Both the position numbers and the translations under genes were made by a program. This document shows positions 41,992 through 49,913 of a stretch of DNA of 64,000 bases, piece after piece (positions within the stretch are counted from its first letter, which is position 1; every line of letters begins with the position of its first letter). The stretch covers positions 1,116,001 to 1,180,000 of the forward strand of contig JAWLAG010000001.1 in the NCBI GenBank assembly GCA_041395505.1, written 5' to 3'. The DNA is from Steroidobacteraceae bacterium. Its GTDB lineage: Bacteria; Pseudomonadota; Gammaproteobacteria; Steroidobacterales; Steroidobacteraceae. The notes below the pieces were generated by a model, which saw nothing but the letters and a program-made list of their open reading frames with translations, ran no database searches and was not told the DNA's origin.

Positions 41992-43101
41992 ATGACCAAG
42001 ACTAGTTTTCACTCGGCTGAGGAAACCTTCTGGCATTCGGTGGGTGTCCACGCGTTGTTCTTTCCCCTCTCACGCTGGGTGCAGCCGCCAAACAACGGCG
42101 GCGGGGCGGACACTTCGGACAGCAAGCGCCGTCTCGTCAATCTCATGGATACGTCCGGACTGTCAAAGCAGTTGCGGCGGCCCGAAGCGGTGCCTGCTAC
42201 AACTGAAGACTTGTTGCGCGTGCACGGCAAGGCCTATCTTGACGCCTTCAAGAAGGCGAGCGACGCCGGCGGCGGCGAACTGGGTACATTTGCGCCTTTC
42301 AGTGTCGGCGGCTATGAAATCGCGGCTCTCTCGGCTGGCCTCGCACTGCAGGCAGTCGATGATGTCATGTCGGGCGCGTCGCGCAATGCCTATGCCCTTT
42401 GTCGTCCGGCCGGGCATCACTGCCTGCCCAACGAGCCGATGGGTTTTTGCCTGCTGGCCAACATCCCGATTGCAATCGAACACGCCATTGCCAAGCGTGG
42501 CTTGAAGCGCGTCGCAGTGGTTGATTGGGATGTCCATCACGGTAACGGTACACAGAGCATCTTTTACGATCGCTCGGATGTCCTGACAATCTCGATTCAC
42601 CAGGAAAACTGCTTTCCGCCTGGTTATACAGGCGAGCAGGATGTCGGCACTGGTGCGGGAACCGGATTCAATTGCAATATTCCCTTGCCGGCTGGAAGTG
42701 GACACCAGACCTACATCGAGGCGATGGAAAAAATAGTCGTTGCGCGTCTCGAGGCCTTCAAGCCGGAGCTGATCATTGTCGCCAGCGGGCTCGATGCGAG
42801 CGCTGTCGATCCGCTTGCACGCCAGTTGTTGACCAGCGAAAGCTATCGCGCGATGACCCGGATCATGATGACTTCGGCCGACAAACTATGCAAAGGCCGA
42901 TTGGCCGTCGTTCACGAAGGCGGCTATTCAGAAGCCTATGTTCCGTTTTGCGGGCATCGAATCATCGAACAATTATCGGGTGTGAAAACCGAAGTGGAAG
43001 ATCCCGAGCTGGAATTCTTCAGTAGCTGGCAGCCCAGCCCGAAGGTGCAGGCATTCCAGTCGCAGTTCGTCGATGACCTGAGGCGCCTGCTGGTCGTTTG
43101 A
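41992..43101 (+). CDS. Histone-deacetylase-family hydrolase (class II-like)
   Basis: 369 residues of the arginase/deacetylase fold. Catalytic motifs are intact: R-P-A-G-H-H-C with the His pair, the zinc ligands in V-D-W-D-V-H-H-G-N-G-T-Q, and a later Asp in A-S-G-L-D-A-S. The F-Y-D and S-I-H-Q-E-N-C-F-P-P loops fit the family, and the closing V-H-E-G-G-Y-S-E is typical. Bacterial members deacetylate acetylpolyamines or small amides. True substrate not deducible. Confidence 0.88.
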   Translation: MTKTSFHSAEETFWHSVGVHALFFPLSRWVQPPNNGGGADTSDSKRRLVNLMDTSGLSKQLRRPEAVPATTEDLLRVHGKAYLDAFKKASDAGGGELGTFAPFSVGGYEIAALSAGLALQAVDDVMSGASRNAYALCRPAGHHCLPNEPMGFCLLANIPIAIEHAIAKRGLKRVAVVDWDVHHGNGTQSIFYDRSDVLTISIHQENCFPPGYTGEQDVGTGAGTGFNCNIPLPAGSGHQTYIEAMEKIVVARLEAFKPELIIVASGLDASAVDPLARQLLTSESYRAMTRIMMTSADKLCKGRLAVVHEGGYSEAYVPFCGHRIIEQLSGVKTEVEDPELEFFSSWQPSPKVQAFQSQFVDDLRRLLVV

Positions 43102-43347
43102 CGACCAACAATGCAGATTGCCCGGCGCGTGGCATGTTGCCTGCGATACGGGATCCTCAGCGCACGTGCGCTGCGTAATCTGTCGGTTACAGCGCTATCG
43201 CTCGAACTGGAATCAGTGCAAATTCTCGTGGCGGCAGTGGAACGCGGGATGCCATCTGGCCAGGAGCGACTAAGAATGCGACAGAACTTGGCGAGATACC
43301 TTCCGACAGGTTCGTCTGTCGCGGGCGGTGAGACGTTTTCGCGCGCC

Positions 43348-43698
43348 CTAGACCAAATCCCCGCGCCGTTGCTCCAGATGGCGCTGCCCCCAGTCATGGA
43401 TGGCATCGATCAGATGGCGCACGCTGCGGCCGTGGGCTGAGATCGCATAGACGACCGGTTTTTCGTGGATTTCGCGCGCGATCAGCCCTTCCTGTTCGAG
43501 GTTGCGTAGCGCCTCGGTCAGCACTTTGTGCGAAATGTCCGGAACAAGGCGCTGAAGTTCGCCAAAGCGGCGCGGTCTCTCATAGAGCCAGTGCAGCAAG
43601 ATCAATGACCACTTGCCGCCGATCGCCGAAAGCGCTGCACGCATCGGGCAGTCCAACGGTACTGGCTGTCCGGGGATCTTGACGTGTGAGATATTCAT
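43348..43698 (-). CDS. HxlR-family transcriptional regulator
   Basis: 116 residues: C-P-M-R-A-A-L-S-A-I-G-G-K-W-S-L-I-L-L near the start (the Cys before the winged helix is a redox-sensing position in several HxlR members), R-F-G-E-L-Q-R-L-V-P-D-I-S-H-K-V-L-T-E-A-L-R-N-L-E-Q-E-G-L as recognition helix, and Y-A-I-S-A-H-G-R. Divergent from the 43774 gene, which may be its target. The 246 bases downstream (43102-43347) hold no clear gene. Confidence 0.88.
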   Translation of the reverse strand: MNISHVKIPGQPVPLDCPMRAALSAIGGKWSLILLHWLYERPRRFGELQRLVPDISHKVLTEALRNLEQEGLIAREIHEKPVVYAISAHGRSVRHLIDAIHDWGQRHLEQRRGDLV

Positions 43699-43773
43699 CA
43701 GGTTACCTCGAGGTGCGTTGCGCGTCGGCTGCCTTGAGAGACATCATGAGATATTCAGGATGGATTTCTCAAG

Positions 43774-44352
43774 ATGACCCCTGGCACCTGGCCTTCGCGA
43801 CCGCTCCTGTGTTTGCTCCTTCTTGCGTGCTCCCTTGTAAAGACCGTAGCGCAAGCCAGCCATGACGGTGCACGTGACTTCGAATGGGAAATTGGCGAAT
43901 GGTCCACACGGGTTCGAGTACGCGCGCCGCTGTCCCGGGCAGCGGAATGGATCGAATTCACCGGAACGTCGAAAGTGGTCGCTTTGGCTAACCATCGTGC
44001 CAATGTGGTTGATCTTGCTGTGGCAAACGACCAACGGCCGATCGAGGGGGTCTCCTTGCGCCTCTACGATCCTGCGTCGCAGCAATGGACCCTTCATTTC
44101 GCCAGTATTGCAGATGGCAAGTTAACGCCGCCGGTGAGCGGCAGCTTTGAGAACGGGCGGGGCGTTTTCTTCGGTTGCGACCAGGTCAATGGTCGTGCGG
44201 TGCTCGTGCGGTTCGTAATCTCGGACATCACGGCGAACACGGCCCGGTTTGTTCAATCCTACTCGGACGACGGCGGCCAGACATGGGTCGATAACTGGAT
44301 TGCGATTGATACCAGGCGCAGTGGTGCGATCGAGTCAGGCGCCGGCAAGTGA
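43774..44352 (+). CDS. Secreted DUF1579-like protein
   Basis: 192 residues with a signal peptide (L-L-C-L-L-L-L-A-C-S-L-V). The mature part begins F-E-W-E-I-G-E-W and continues with R-L-Y-D-P-A-S-Q-Q-W, F-G-C-D-Q-V-N-G-R and Y-S-D-D-G-G-Q-T-W-V-D-N-W. These patterns are typical of the DUF1579/lipocalin-like group found with HxlR or TetR regulators. Function unknown. Confidence 0.7.
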   Translation: MTPGTWPSRPLLCLLLLACSLVKTVAQASHDGARDFEWEIGEWSTRVRVRAPLSRAAEWIEFTGTSKVVALANHRANVVDLAVANDQRPIEGVSLRLYDPASQQWTLHFASIADGKLTPPVSGSFENGRGVFFGCDQVNGRAVLVRFVISDITANTARFVQSYSDDGGQTWVDNWIAIDTRRSGAIESGAGK

Positions 44353-44452
44353 GTTGTCGCCAGGGCTGACCATCTGGAGAGTTGGTCTTCCGAATTGCCC
44401 GATTGGTGTGGCGCGCGATTTATCAGGTGCGGTCGCGAACCGGGTCGCGAAT

Positions 44453-45079
44453 CTACCGGCTCGGCTCTATGCCGCGCTCGTTGCCGTATTCGCCGGCCGG
44501 AATCAGGTCGTAGAATCCCGTAAGCCGCAAGCGCACGGTGATCGGGTCGTCACCGCGGTTCTGCAGGAACCAGCCGTGTACTCCGTCCATCGGAGCGCGC
44601 AGTGCGCCGTTCGATGTCAGGCCGGTTGCCTGACGGTATTCAATCACCTGCTCGGGCTCGGCGCCAGGTACGTCGCCGTGGAAGTCAGTGTAGGCGTCGA
44701 TGGGCGAGCGTGCCCCTTCGATCTGCAGCGAATAGAGCAGGGTCGCGCCCGCTTTCATTCGCACCTTGAATTCCAGCTCGTCGGCAAAATCGAGCGGGAT
44801 CACGAATTCCTCGCTGCGCGGCGCTGCGGCCTGTTCCTGCAGCGGTGCGGCCCCGCCGAGGGGAACCGCCATCGCGGTGTTATCGTTCGGGATCGCCGAC
44901 GGCTGGACCGGCGCGCTCAGCGACAGCTTTGTAAGTCCGGTCAATCGGCCAAAGCCAGTCGGGTCGCGGCCGAACTCAGCGGGCAACACCGTGGTCACGA
45001 AAATCAGCGTGGCAGCGAGCAACGCAATTGCAGTCGCGCGACCCAGCCGGCGACCGGATACGACCAACCCCTGGTTCAT
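44453..45079 (-). CDS. Transmembrane anchor-type protein
   Basis: 208 residues. The N-terminal helix (A-T-A-I-A-L-L-A-A-T-L-I-F-V-T-T-V-L) is followed by L-P-A-E-F-G-R-D-P-T-G-F-G-R-L-T-G-L-T, a motif I know from proteins named transmembrane anchor in metal-resistance clusters. The C-terminal domain ends H-G-W-F-L-Q-N-R-G-D-D-P-I-T-V-R-L-R. Its ATG overlaps the HupE stop by four bases. Last gene of a four-gene minus-strand operon. Confidence 0.65.
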   Translation of the reverse strand: MNQGLVVSGRRLGRATAIALLAATLIFVTTVLPAEFGRDPTGFGRLTGLTKLSLSAPVQPSAIPNDNTAMAVPLGGAAPLQEQAAAPRSEEFVIPLDFADELEFKVRMKAGATLLYSLQIEGARSPIDAYTDFHGDVPGAEPEQVIEYRQATGLTSNGALRAPMDGVHGWFLQNRGDDPITVRLRLTGFYDLIPAGEYGNERGIEPSR

Positions 45080-45777
45080 ACTGCGCTCCGCGACAGGAAG
45101 TAGCCCGCAAGCTGGTACTGCGTCAGCAGAAAGCCCGCACCCATTAGTACAACATTGGCGGCAAAAGCGTGGCGTTTGAAACCCGGTGAGCGCCGCCAAC
45201 GTGCCATGACCAACACGATCACCGCCAGTGCGCAGAGCTGGCCGAGCTCCACGCCGACATTGAACGACACCATGTTGGCGACCAACCCCTCGCCGGCAGG
45301 TTTCAATGCGAGCAGTTTGGTGGCGAGGCCGAAGCCATGCACGAGGCCGAAGCCGAGCACCGCGAGGCGGGCGTCAGGCTGCACACCGAATACGGTGCGG
45401 AAACCACCGAGGTTGTCGAATGCCTTGTACGCGACCGACAGCCCAATCACGGCATCGACCAGCCAGGGGCTCGCGCGCACTTGGCCAAACACTCCGGCTA
45501 GCAGGGTAATCGAATGGCCAATGGAGAACAGCGTGACGTAAAGGGCCACGTCGCGCATGCGGTAGAGGAAAAAAATGACGCCAAGGATGAACAGAAGATG
45601 GTCGTAACCGGTGACCATGTGCTTGGCGCCCAGGTAGATGAATGGTGCCACCTGCGCGCTCGCGCTCTCGGCGACGAAGGACGCGTCTGAACCCGAGACG
45701 CCGTGCGCCAGCGCCGCGGGTGCGCTGCTCGCGAGCACCAGCCAGCAGAGGTTGGACTGCCAGCGCGCCGACTTCAT
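45076..45777 (-). CDS. HupE/UreJ-family membrane protein
   Basis: 233 residues with a signal-like N-terminus and six or so helices. The family signature Y-L-G-A-K-H-M-V-T-G-Y-D-H-L-L-F-I-L-G-V is intact, with a His/Asp pair that could bind a metal, and F-G-L-V-H-G-F-G-L-A later. HupE/UreJ proteins are linked to nickel or cobalt uptake. No hydrogenase or urease gene is nearby, so the metal is open. Confidence 0.85.
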   Translation of the reverse strand: MKSARWQSNLCWLVLASSAPAALAHGVSGSDASFVAESASAQVAPFIYLGAKHMVTGYDHLLFILGVIFFLYRMRDVALYVTLFSIGHSITLLAGVFGQVRASPWLVDAVIGLSVAYKAFDNLGGFRTVFGVQPDARLAVLGFGLVHGFGLATKLLALKPAGEGLVANMVSFNVGVELGQLCALAVIVLVMARWRRSPGFKRHAFAANVVLMGAGFLLTQYQLAGYFLSRSAV

Positions 45778-45781
45778 CCTG

Positions 45782-46168
45782 TCAAGGAATAGCGAAGTTG
45801 GCAGCGACGCGTGTCTGACCGTCGGCGAGGATCACCTGGACGCTGACGCGTGTGCCGGTCACGAGCTTCACGCCCTTGGCCGTGAGGGCGCCGTTGCCGT
45901 CCGGCACCAGATCCGATTCGGACCGCGTGTCTTCGTGGCGCGCAATGAGTTTTCCGCCTGAGCCGCTGAGTGGTGTGCCTTCGGCCTCGTCGCGCAGGTA
46001 TATGCGCGCGCCGTCAGCCTCGACAACCAGTTCTACGATCGTCTCGCCCATGGACTTGACGAGGCCTCCGTGCATCGCCTTGTGGTTGCCGTGTGCGAGA
46101 GACAGTGACGGCGAGGCGAGTGCCAGGCACAGGGCCATGAGCATGATGAAGCGATTTGCGTTTCTCAT
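45782..46168 (-). CDS. Small periplasmic His-containing protein
   Basis: 128 residues from ATG at 46168, with a signal peptide ending L-S-L-A. The mature N-terminus is H-G-N-H-K-A-M-H-G-G-L, a plausible metal-binding segment like that at the start of metal-efflux adaptor domains, then V-E-L-V-V-E-A-D-G-A-R-I-Y-L-R-D and a beta-rich tail. Between DUF4198 and HupE genes; probably a periplasmic metal handler (inference). Confidence 0.6.
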   Translation of the reverse strand: MRNANRFIMLMALCLALASPSLSLAHGNHKAMHGGLVKSMGETIVELVVEADGARIYLRDEAEGTPLSGSGGKLIARHEDTRSESDLVPDGNGALTAKGVKLVTGTRVSVQVILADGQTRVAANFAIP

Positions 46169-46199
46169 GGTATGCGTGTCTCCGGGGCCAACTTCGTGC

Positions 46200-46949
46200 T
46201 CACTCCGGAGCATGCGGCAGTGTGATCGTCAGGGTAGCGAGATGCTCGAGGTGGTCGACCTTGCTGCGATCATCCGGTTCCGACTTGTAGATGGCCGTGA
46301 TGACGTTCTGACCCTGGTTGCGGACACGAAACGTCGCTGTGCCGTCGGCGCCGGTCTCTAGAGGCGTCGCGTCGGGGTCGGTCACGTAGTCGCGAAGCAC
46401 CTGCGCCCCGGCAACCGGTTTGCCCTGGTACAGCACGCGAACGGTCAGCGGACTGTCGTAGAGCGCGGGGATCTCGCCGACAGGCAGGATCTGCAGCGTC
46501 TGGCCCGGCAGGGGTCCGAGCGGCTTCAGCAGCGGCCCGGAAATCGAGACGGCGTACTTGTAGTTCTTTTCCGAGACGGTGGCATCCGGGACTTCATCAC
46601 GGCCCTTCTTGAGCCACTCGCCGTCCGGGCGTTTGCTCCAGATGCCGTTGAACAACACGGCCGCGACGACGCTGACCGGAGATTCGCTGTTGACCAGCAG
46701 CAGCGGGCCGGCCACGCGCAGTTCGGTCGGTACCGGTTCACCAGCCTCATCGTAGCCGTCGATGCGCTCGACGAGCGGCAAGCGCTTGACCGAATCGAGG
46801 TCATCGGCGCCGACGCCGTAGATCAGTGCCAGTTGTGTGGCGCGCTGCGAGAACCAGATGCCATGCGCGTTCGCGTCGACAGCCATGAGGCTGATAGTGG
46901 CCAACGCAGCGAGCGCCATACGAGTTGCGACCTGTCGACGATATACCAT
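46200..46949 (-). CDS. DUF4198-domain periplasmic protein
   Basis: 249 residues with a signal peptide (M-A-L-A-A-L-A-T-I-S-L-M-A-V-D-A-N-A). The mature protein begins with H-G-I-W-F, as DUF4198 members do. Carries P-L-T-V-R-V-L-Y-Q-G-K-P-V-A-G-A-Q-V and T-G-A-D-G-T-A-T-F-R-V, an Ig-like repeat. DUF4198 proteins are found with nickel/cobalt transporters and TonB receptors. First gene of the operon to 44453. Confidence 0.8.
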   Translation of the reverse strand: MVYRRQVATRMALAALATISLMAVDANAHGIWFSQRATQLALIYGVGADDLDSVKRLPLVERIDGYDEAGEPVPTELRVAGPLLLVNSESPVSVVAAVLFNGIWSKRPDGEWLKKGRDEVPDATVSEKNYKYAVSISGPLLKPLGPLPGQTLQILPVGEIPALYDSPLTVRVLYQGKPVAGAQVLRDYVTDPDATPLETGADGTATFRVRNQGQNVITAIYKSEPDDRSKVDHLEHLATLTITLPHAPE

Positions 46950-46989
46950 ATGTAATGCTCCGCGAGAGTGGCGACTTGAATGTAAGGCT

Positions 46990-46995
46990 ATTATA
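46990..46995 (-). promoter_or_regulatory. -10 box for the DUF4198-HupE operon
   Basis: A perfect TATAAT on the minus strand, about 40 bases before the DUF4198 start. No good -35 box at the expected distance, so it may need an activator. Confidence 0.4.
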
Positions 46996-47162
46996 CGTGC
47001 CCCGAAGATCGTACTGATTTACCAACAAGCAACGTCGCGAACTGCTGATTCTCTCGGCCCAGACGGCAGAATCTTCGACGTTGCCGGCTGCGCTGCGTTC
47101 ACCCCGCACCGGGTCGATTCATGTGAGCCTTGGGAGTTGCTCGGCACCCGCTGTCATTCCGT

Positions 47163-48746
47163 TCAGGGGATGTCCGCGATGCGCTTGAATCGCGTGATGT
47201 GAAAGTCGAGTCGTTCCGCAAGTATTCCGGGCTTCATTCCGCTACCCGCTTCGCCGAATTCAAACCAGTTGTCGTCCCCGGTGCGATAGGCGTCCCAGCG
47301 GGGCAGGCCGGTGCCATTGGGATCTCCGGTCTTTGCGAAATTCGTCCAGTACGTCGCGATCTGTCGGCTCACTCGGTAGTCCGCAGCAACCGCCCCAGTC
47401 TCGAACTGCGCCAAGGCCTCGAAGACATAGGGCAGCTCGTCGGCGTGACGAACACCGGAGTAGAAATCCCGCGCAGCCTCGGTCCGATATGACATGTAAT
47501 AGAGAAAGGCGGGTGCGCCGACACCGCTGCCTGCCCGCGACATGTTGGCGGCGAGGTACTTTGCAGCAGCCAGAAAACGACTGTCGCCGTACCATTGCTG
47601 TGCGTATCCAGTCTCGGATTTCTCGCCATACAGGATCCTGAGTTGATCGCGGGAGACATCGGGCGCGATCTGCGACATGGCATTCGGCTCGGCACGGACG
47701 CCGAACCCCTCATGACTGTTGGCGCCCAACAGAAACGGCACAGGGTGCTGGCGGCCTTCGGCGAACATCTTCGCAATCGAGTCCGGAATGACGATGCCGT
47801 CGACGAAGGTGACCCCGTGTCTGAGCAGCAGCTTTGTGTCGAGTAGCTTGTCCACCGGCAACGCGCGCAGCCCCTTGGCGTCAATCGTTTCGGGAATGCC
47901 CTCAGCGCCAAGGAATGCCTTCGCCAGTACCATCGCCGACGGCCGTCGCGGCAGCGAAGTCTCCATATATGTGTCGAGCGATGTGCCGGTGGCACCAGAC
48001 TGGCTGATGGCGCGCGCAAACAGATCCTTTGCAAGCGGTGAGACCATCAGTTGCGTGACAGCGCCGCCGCCCGCGGACTCGCCGAAAATCGTGACATTGG
48101 CGGAATCACCGCCGAACGCGCCAATGTTTCGCTGTACCCATTTGAGCGCAGCGATCAGATCGAGTATCCCATACAGCCCCATTGGTTCATCGGGATAGTT
48201 CGCATCCCGGTCGGCCTTGAGCGCCGGATGCGCGAAAAAACCGAGTCGGCCGAGACGGTAATTGACGGTGATCAGTATGACGCCGCGTTTTGCGAGCATC
48301 TTGCCGTCGTAGAGTTTCATCGTGCCTGATCCACTGGTGTAGCCGCCGCCATGGATCCAGATCATCACGGGCAGCTTCGCGGCGCTGCTCGGCACCCAGA
48401 TATTGAGGTAGAGGCAATCCTCCGACCTGGCGCCCGGTGCGTAGGTGGAGGGGTCGTTCACCTGCGGGCATCTCGGACCGAGTTCGCGGGCATCGCGAAT
48501 GCCATTCCAGGCGCGTGGTAGCTGCGGAGCACGCCAACGCAGGTCGCCGACTGGCGGCAGGGCGAACGGCACAGCCCTGTAGATGTCGATTCCACCGGAT
48601 GTCCTGCCGCGAAGCGCCCCGGTGTCGACAGTGACGATCGGATCTTTCGCAAGCGCGATGCCGGCCAACAACCACCCGCCGATTGCCAGTACCAGTGGAT
48701 GCAGCTTGCTCGCGTAATGCCGGCTCAATGTCGCCCGTTTGTGCAT
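47163..48746 (-). CDS. Type B carboxylesterase/lipase family protein
   Basis: 527 residues from ATG at 48746, with a signal peptide (L-V-L-A-I-G-G-W-L-L-A-G-I-A-L-A). Catalytic serine in F-G-E-S-A-G-G-G, oxyanion-hole I-H-G-G-G-Y, the E-D-C-L-Y-L-N-I motif, and later acidic (N-S-H-E-G-F) and His (H-A-D-E-L-P-Y-V-F) segments. Likely a periplasmic or secreted esterase; substrate unknown. A TTG at 48782 would overlap the next gene and is less likely. Confidence 0.9.
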   Translation of the reverse strand: MHKRATLSRHYASKLHPLVLAIGGWLLAGIALAKDPIVTVDTGALRGRTSGGIDIYRAVPFALPPVGDLRWRAPQLPRAWNGIRDARELGPRCPQVNDPSTYAPGARSEDCLYLNIWVPSSAAKLPVMIWIHGGGYTSGSGTMKLYDGKMLAKRGVILITVNYRLGRLGFFAHPALKADRDANYPDEPMGLYGILDLIAALKWVQRNIGAFGGDSANVTIFGESAGGGAVTQLMVSPLAKDLFARAISQSGATGTSLDTYMETSLPRRPSAMVLAKAFLGAEGIPETIDAKGLRALPVDKLLDTKLLLRHGVTFVDGIVIPDSIAKMFAEGRQHPVPFLLGANSHEGFGVRAEPNAMSQIAPDVSRDQLRILYGEKSETGYAQQWYGDSRFLAAAKYLAANMSRAGSGVGAPAFLYYMSYRTEAARDFYSGVRHADELPYVFEALAQFETGAVAADYRVSRQIATYWTNFAKTGDPNGTGLPRWDAYRTGDDNWFEFGEAGSGMKPGILAERLDFHITRFKRIADIP

Positions 48747-48756
48747 TAGCACCGAG

Positions 48757-49239
48757 CTAACGCGGCGTGGTTGCGATATCAAGTATGGTCATTTGTTCGG
48801 CCATCTCGGTTACCGCTGGCTTCCACACTTCGTAGTAATACTTGAGGAAAACATCGCTCGTTTCGTATGCCCGATTGTGCGCCCAGTTTTTGAACATCAT
48901 GTTGGCGCAATAAGTGAATTGGGCGGGATACACCAGCCGTTCCATTCGAAGGTCCACGACATAGGGCATCTCGCTGATGCGGCGGTACCAGGTCAGCAGG
49001 AATTGGTTGGCCTCGTGCGAATTGGGTGCATATTTCAAGTTGAAGCAAACCTGCAGCCGAATCGGATTATTCGTCGACCAGCCTGGCGGCAGGTCGGCGA
49101 GACGCGTCGGGTGGTCCTTGAACTGTTGCTCCGGAGATTTGACTGGCGCCGGGTCGATTGGTGCTTCAGCGTCAACCGCCCAGGTGCCCGAGGCAATACA
49201 CAGGCAACAGACCGCCAGGCTGGCTGAACGGATTGTCAT
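48757..49239 (-). CDS. Secreted hypothetical protein
   Basis: 160 residues from ATG at 49239, preceded by GGAGAG. Signal peptide A-V-C-C-L-C-I-A-S-G-T-W-A. The mature part has a strongly aromatic core (F-L-L-T-W-Y-R-R-I-S-E-M, F-L-K-Y-Y-Y-E-V-W-K-P) and Cys pairs. No known family. Ten bases upstream of the esterase gene, so the two are probably one transcript. Confidence 0.6.
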   Translation of the reverse strand: MTIRSASLAVCCLCIASGTWAVDAEAPIDPAPVKSPEQQFKDHPTRLADLPPGWSTNNPIRLQVCFNLKYAPNSHEANQFLLTWYRRISEMPYVVDLRMERLVYPAQFTYCANMMFKNWAHNRAYETSDVFLKYYYEVWKPAVTEMAEQMTILDIATTPR

Positions 49240-49478
49240 TTGGGTCACTCTCCAATTGCGATTTCCGAGGCGTCGCGGACAACGTTGGGGGGACTCAATT
49301 GAAAAACCGAAGATCAGCATGGTCGCGGCCAAAAGGTACCAGATACCGTGCCTGCGCAGCACGTCCTGCCAGCAGGCGGGCCCGTGCCGGATAGGTCTCC
49401 CGCATACGTGGAATCGCTTGGCGATAATGTCGAGCTGCTTTTCTGGGCGTATCGGACGTGACGTGAGGAATACATCGA

Positions 49479-49640
49479 ATGGCACAGAACTTCGAGGGTC
49501 GCGTTGTATTGGTGACTGGTGCTGGGAAGGGTCTTGGCCGCGCCTAGGCGCACCGGTTCGCGGCACATGGCGGTACCGCGTTCGCAGACCAGCACGACGT
49601 CGTCAATGAGAGCACCGCCGATGCGCTCACTGGAACAGAG
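49479..49640 (+). pseudogene. Short-chain dehydrogenase remnant with early stop
   Basis: From ATG at 49479 the frame reads F-E-G-R-V-V-L-V-T-G-A-G-K-G-L-G-R-A, the Rossmann motif of SDRs, then TAG at 49545-49547. It continues A-H-R-F-A-A-H-G-G-T-A-F-A-D before losing similarity near 49640. The catalytic Y-x-x-x-K part is missing. It occupies part of a 674-base gap (49240-49913) that otherwise has no gene. Confidence 0.75.
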
Positions 49641-49913
49641 CTCGGTCTCTCAAGCAGAAACTTTCTCCTCATCATACTCCGATGGTGCAAGCTTCGCAGA
49701 GGAAACGGAAATCGAAAGCTCGACCCCTCGGACGATCACGTACGTTCAATGCACCGACATACGGGTGGCGACGCGTTTGAGAAGGCGCGGCAGTCTGTGC
49801 GCTCGCTCAAACTATTGATCTGGCAACCAATTGCTGGAATAAGAAGGTAATATTCCAAGTGGGCGCATTTACCGCCGTGGTGTGATGGCCCGATGTGAGA
49901 GATTCCGCCTGCC

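Noticed and set aside
43111..43440. 109-codon plus-strand frame after the deacetylase gene
   Set aside because: Its 3' third is antisense to the HxlR gene, and the rest is low in conserved character.
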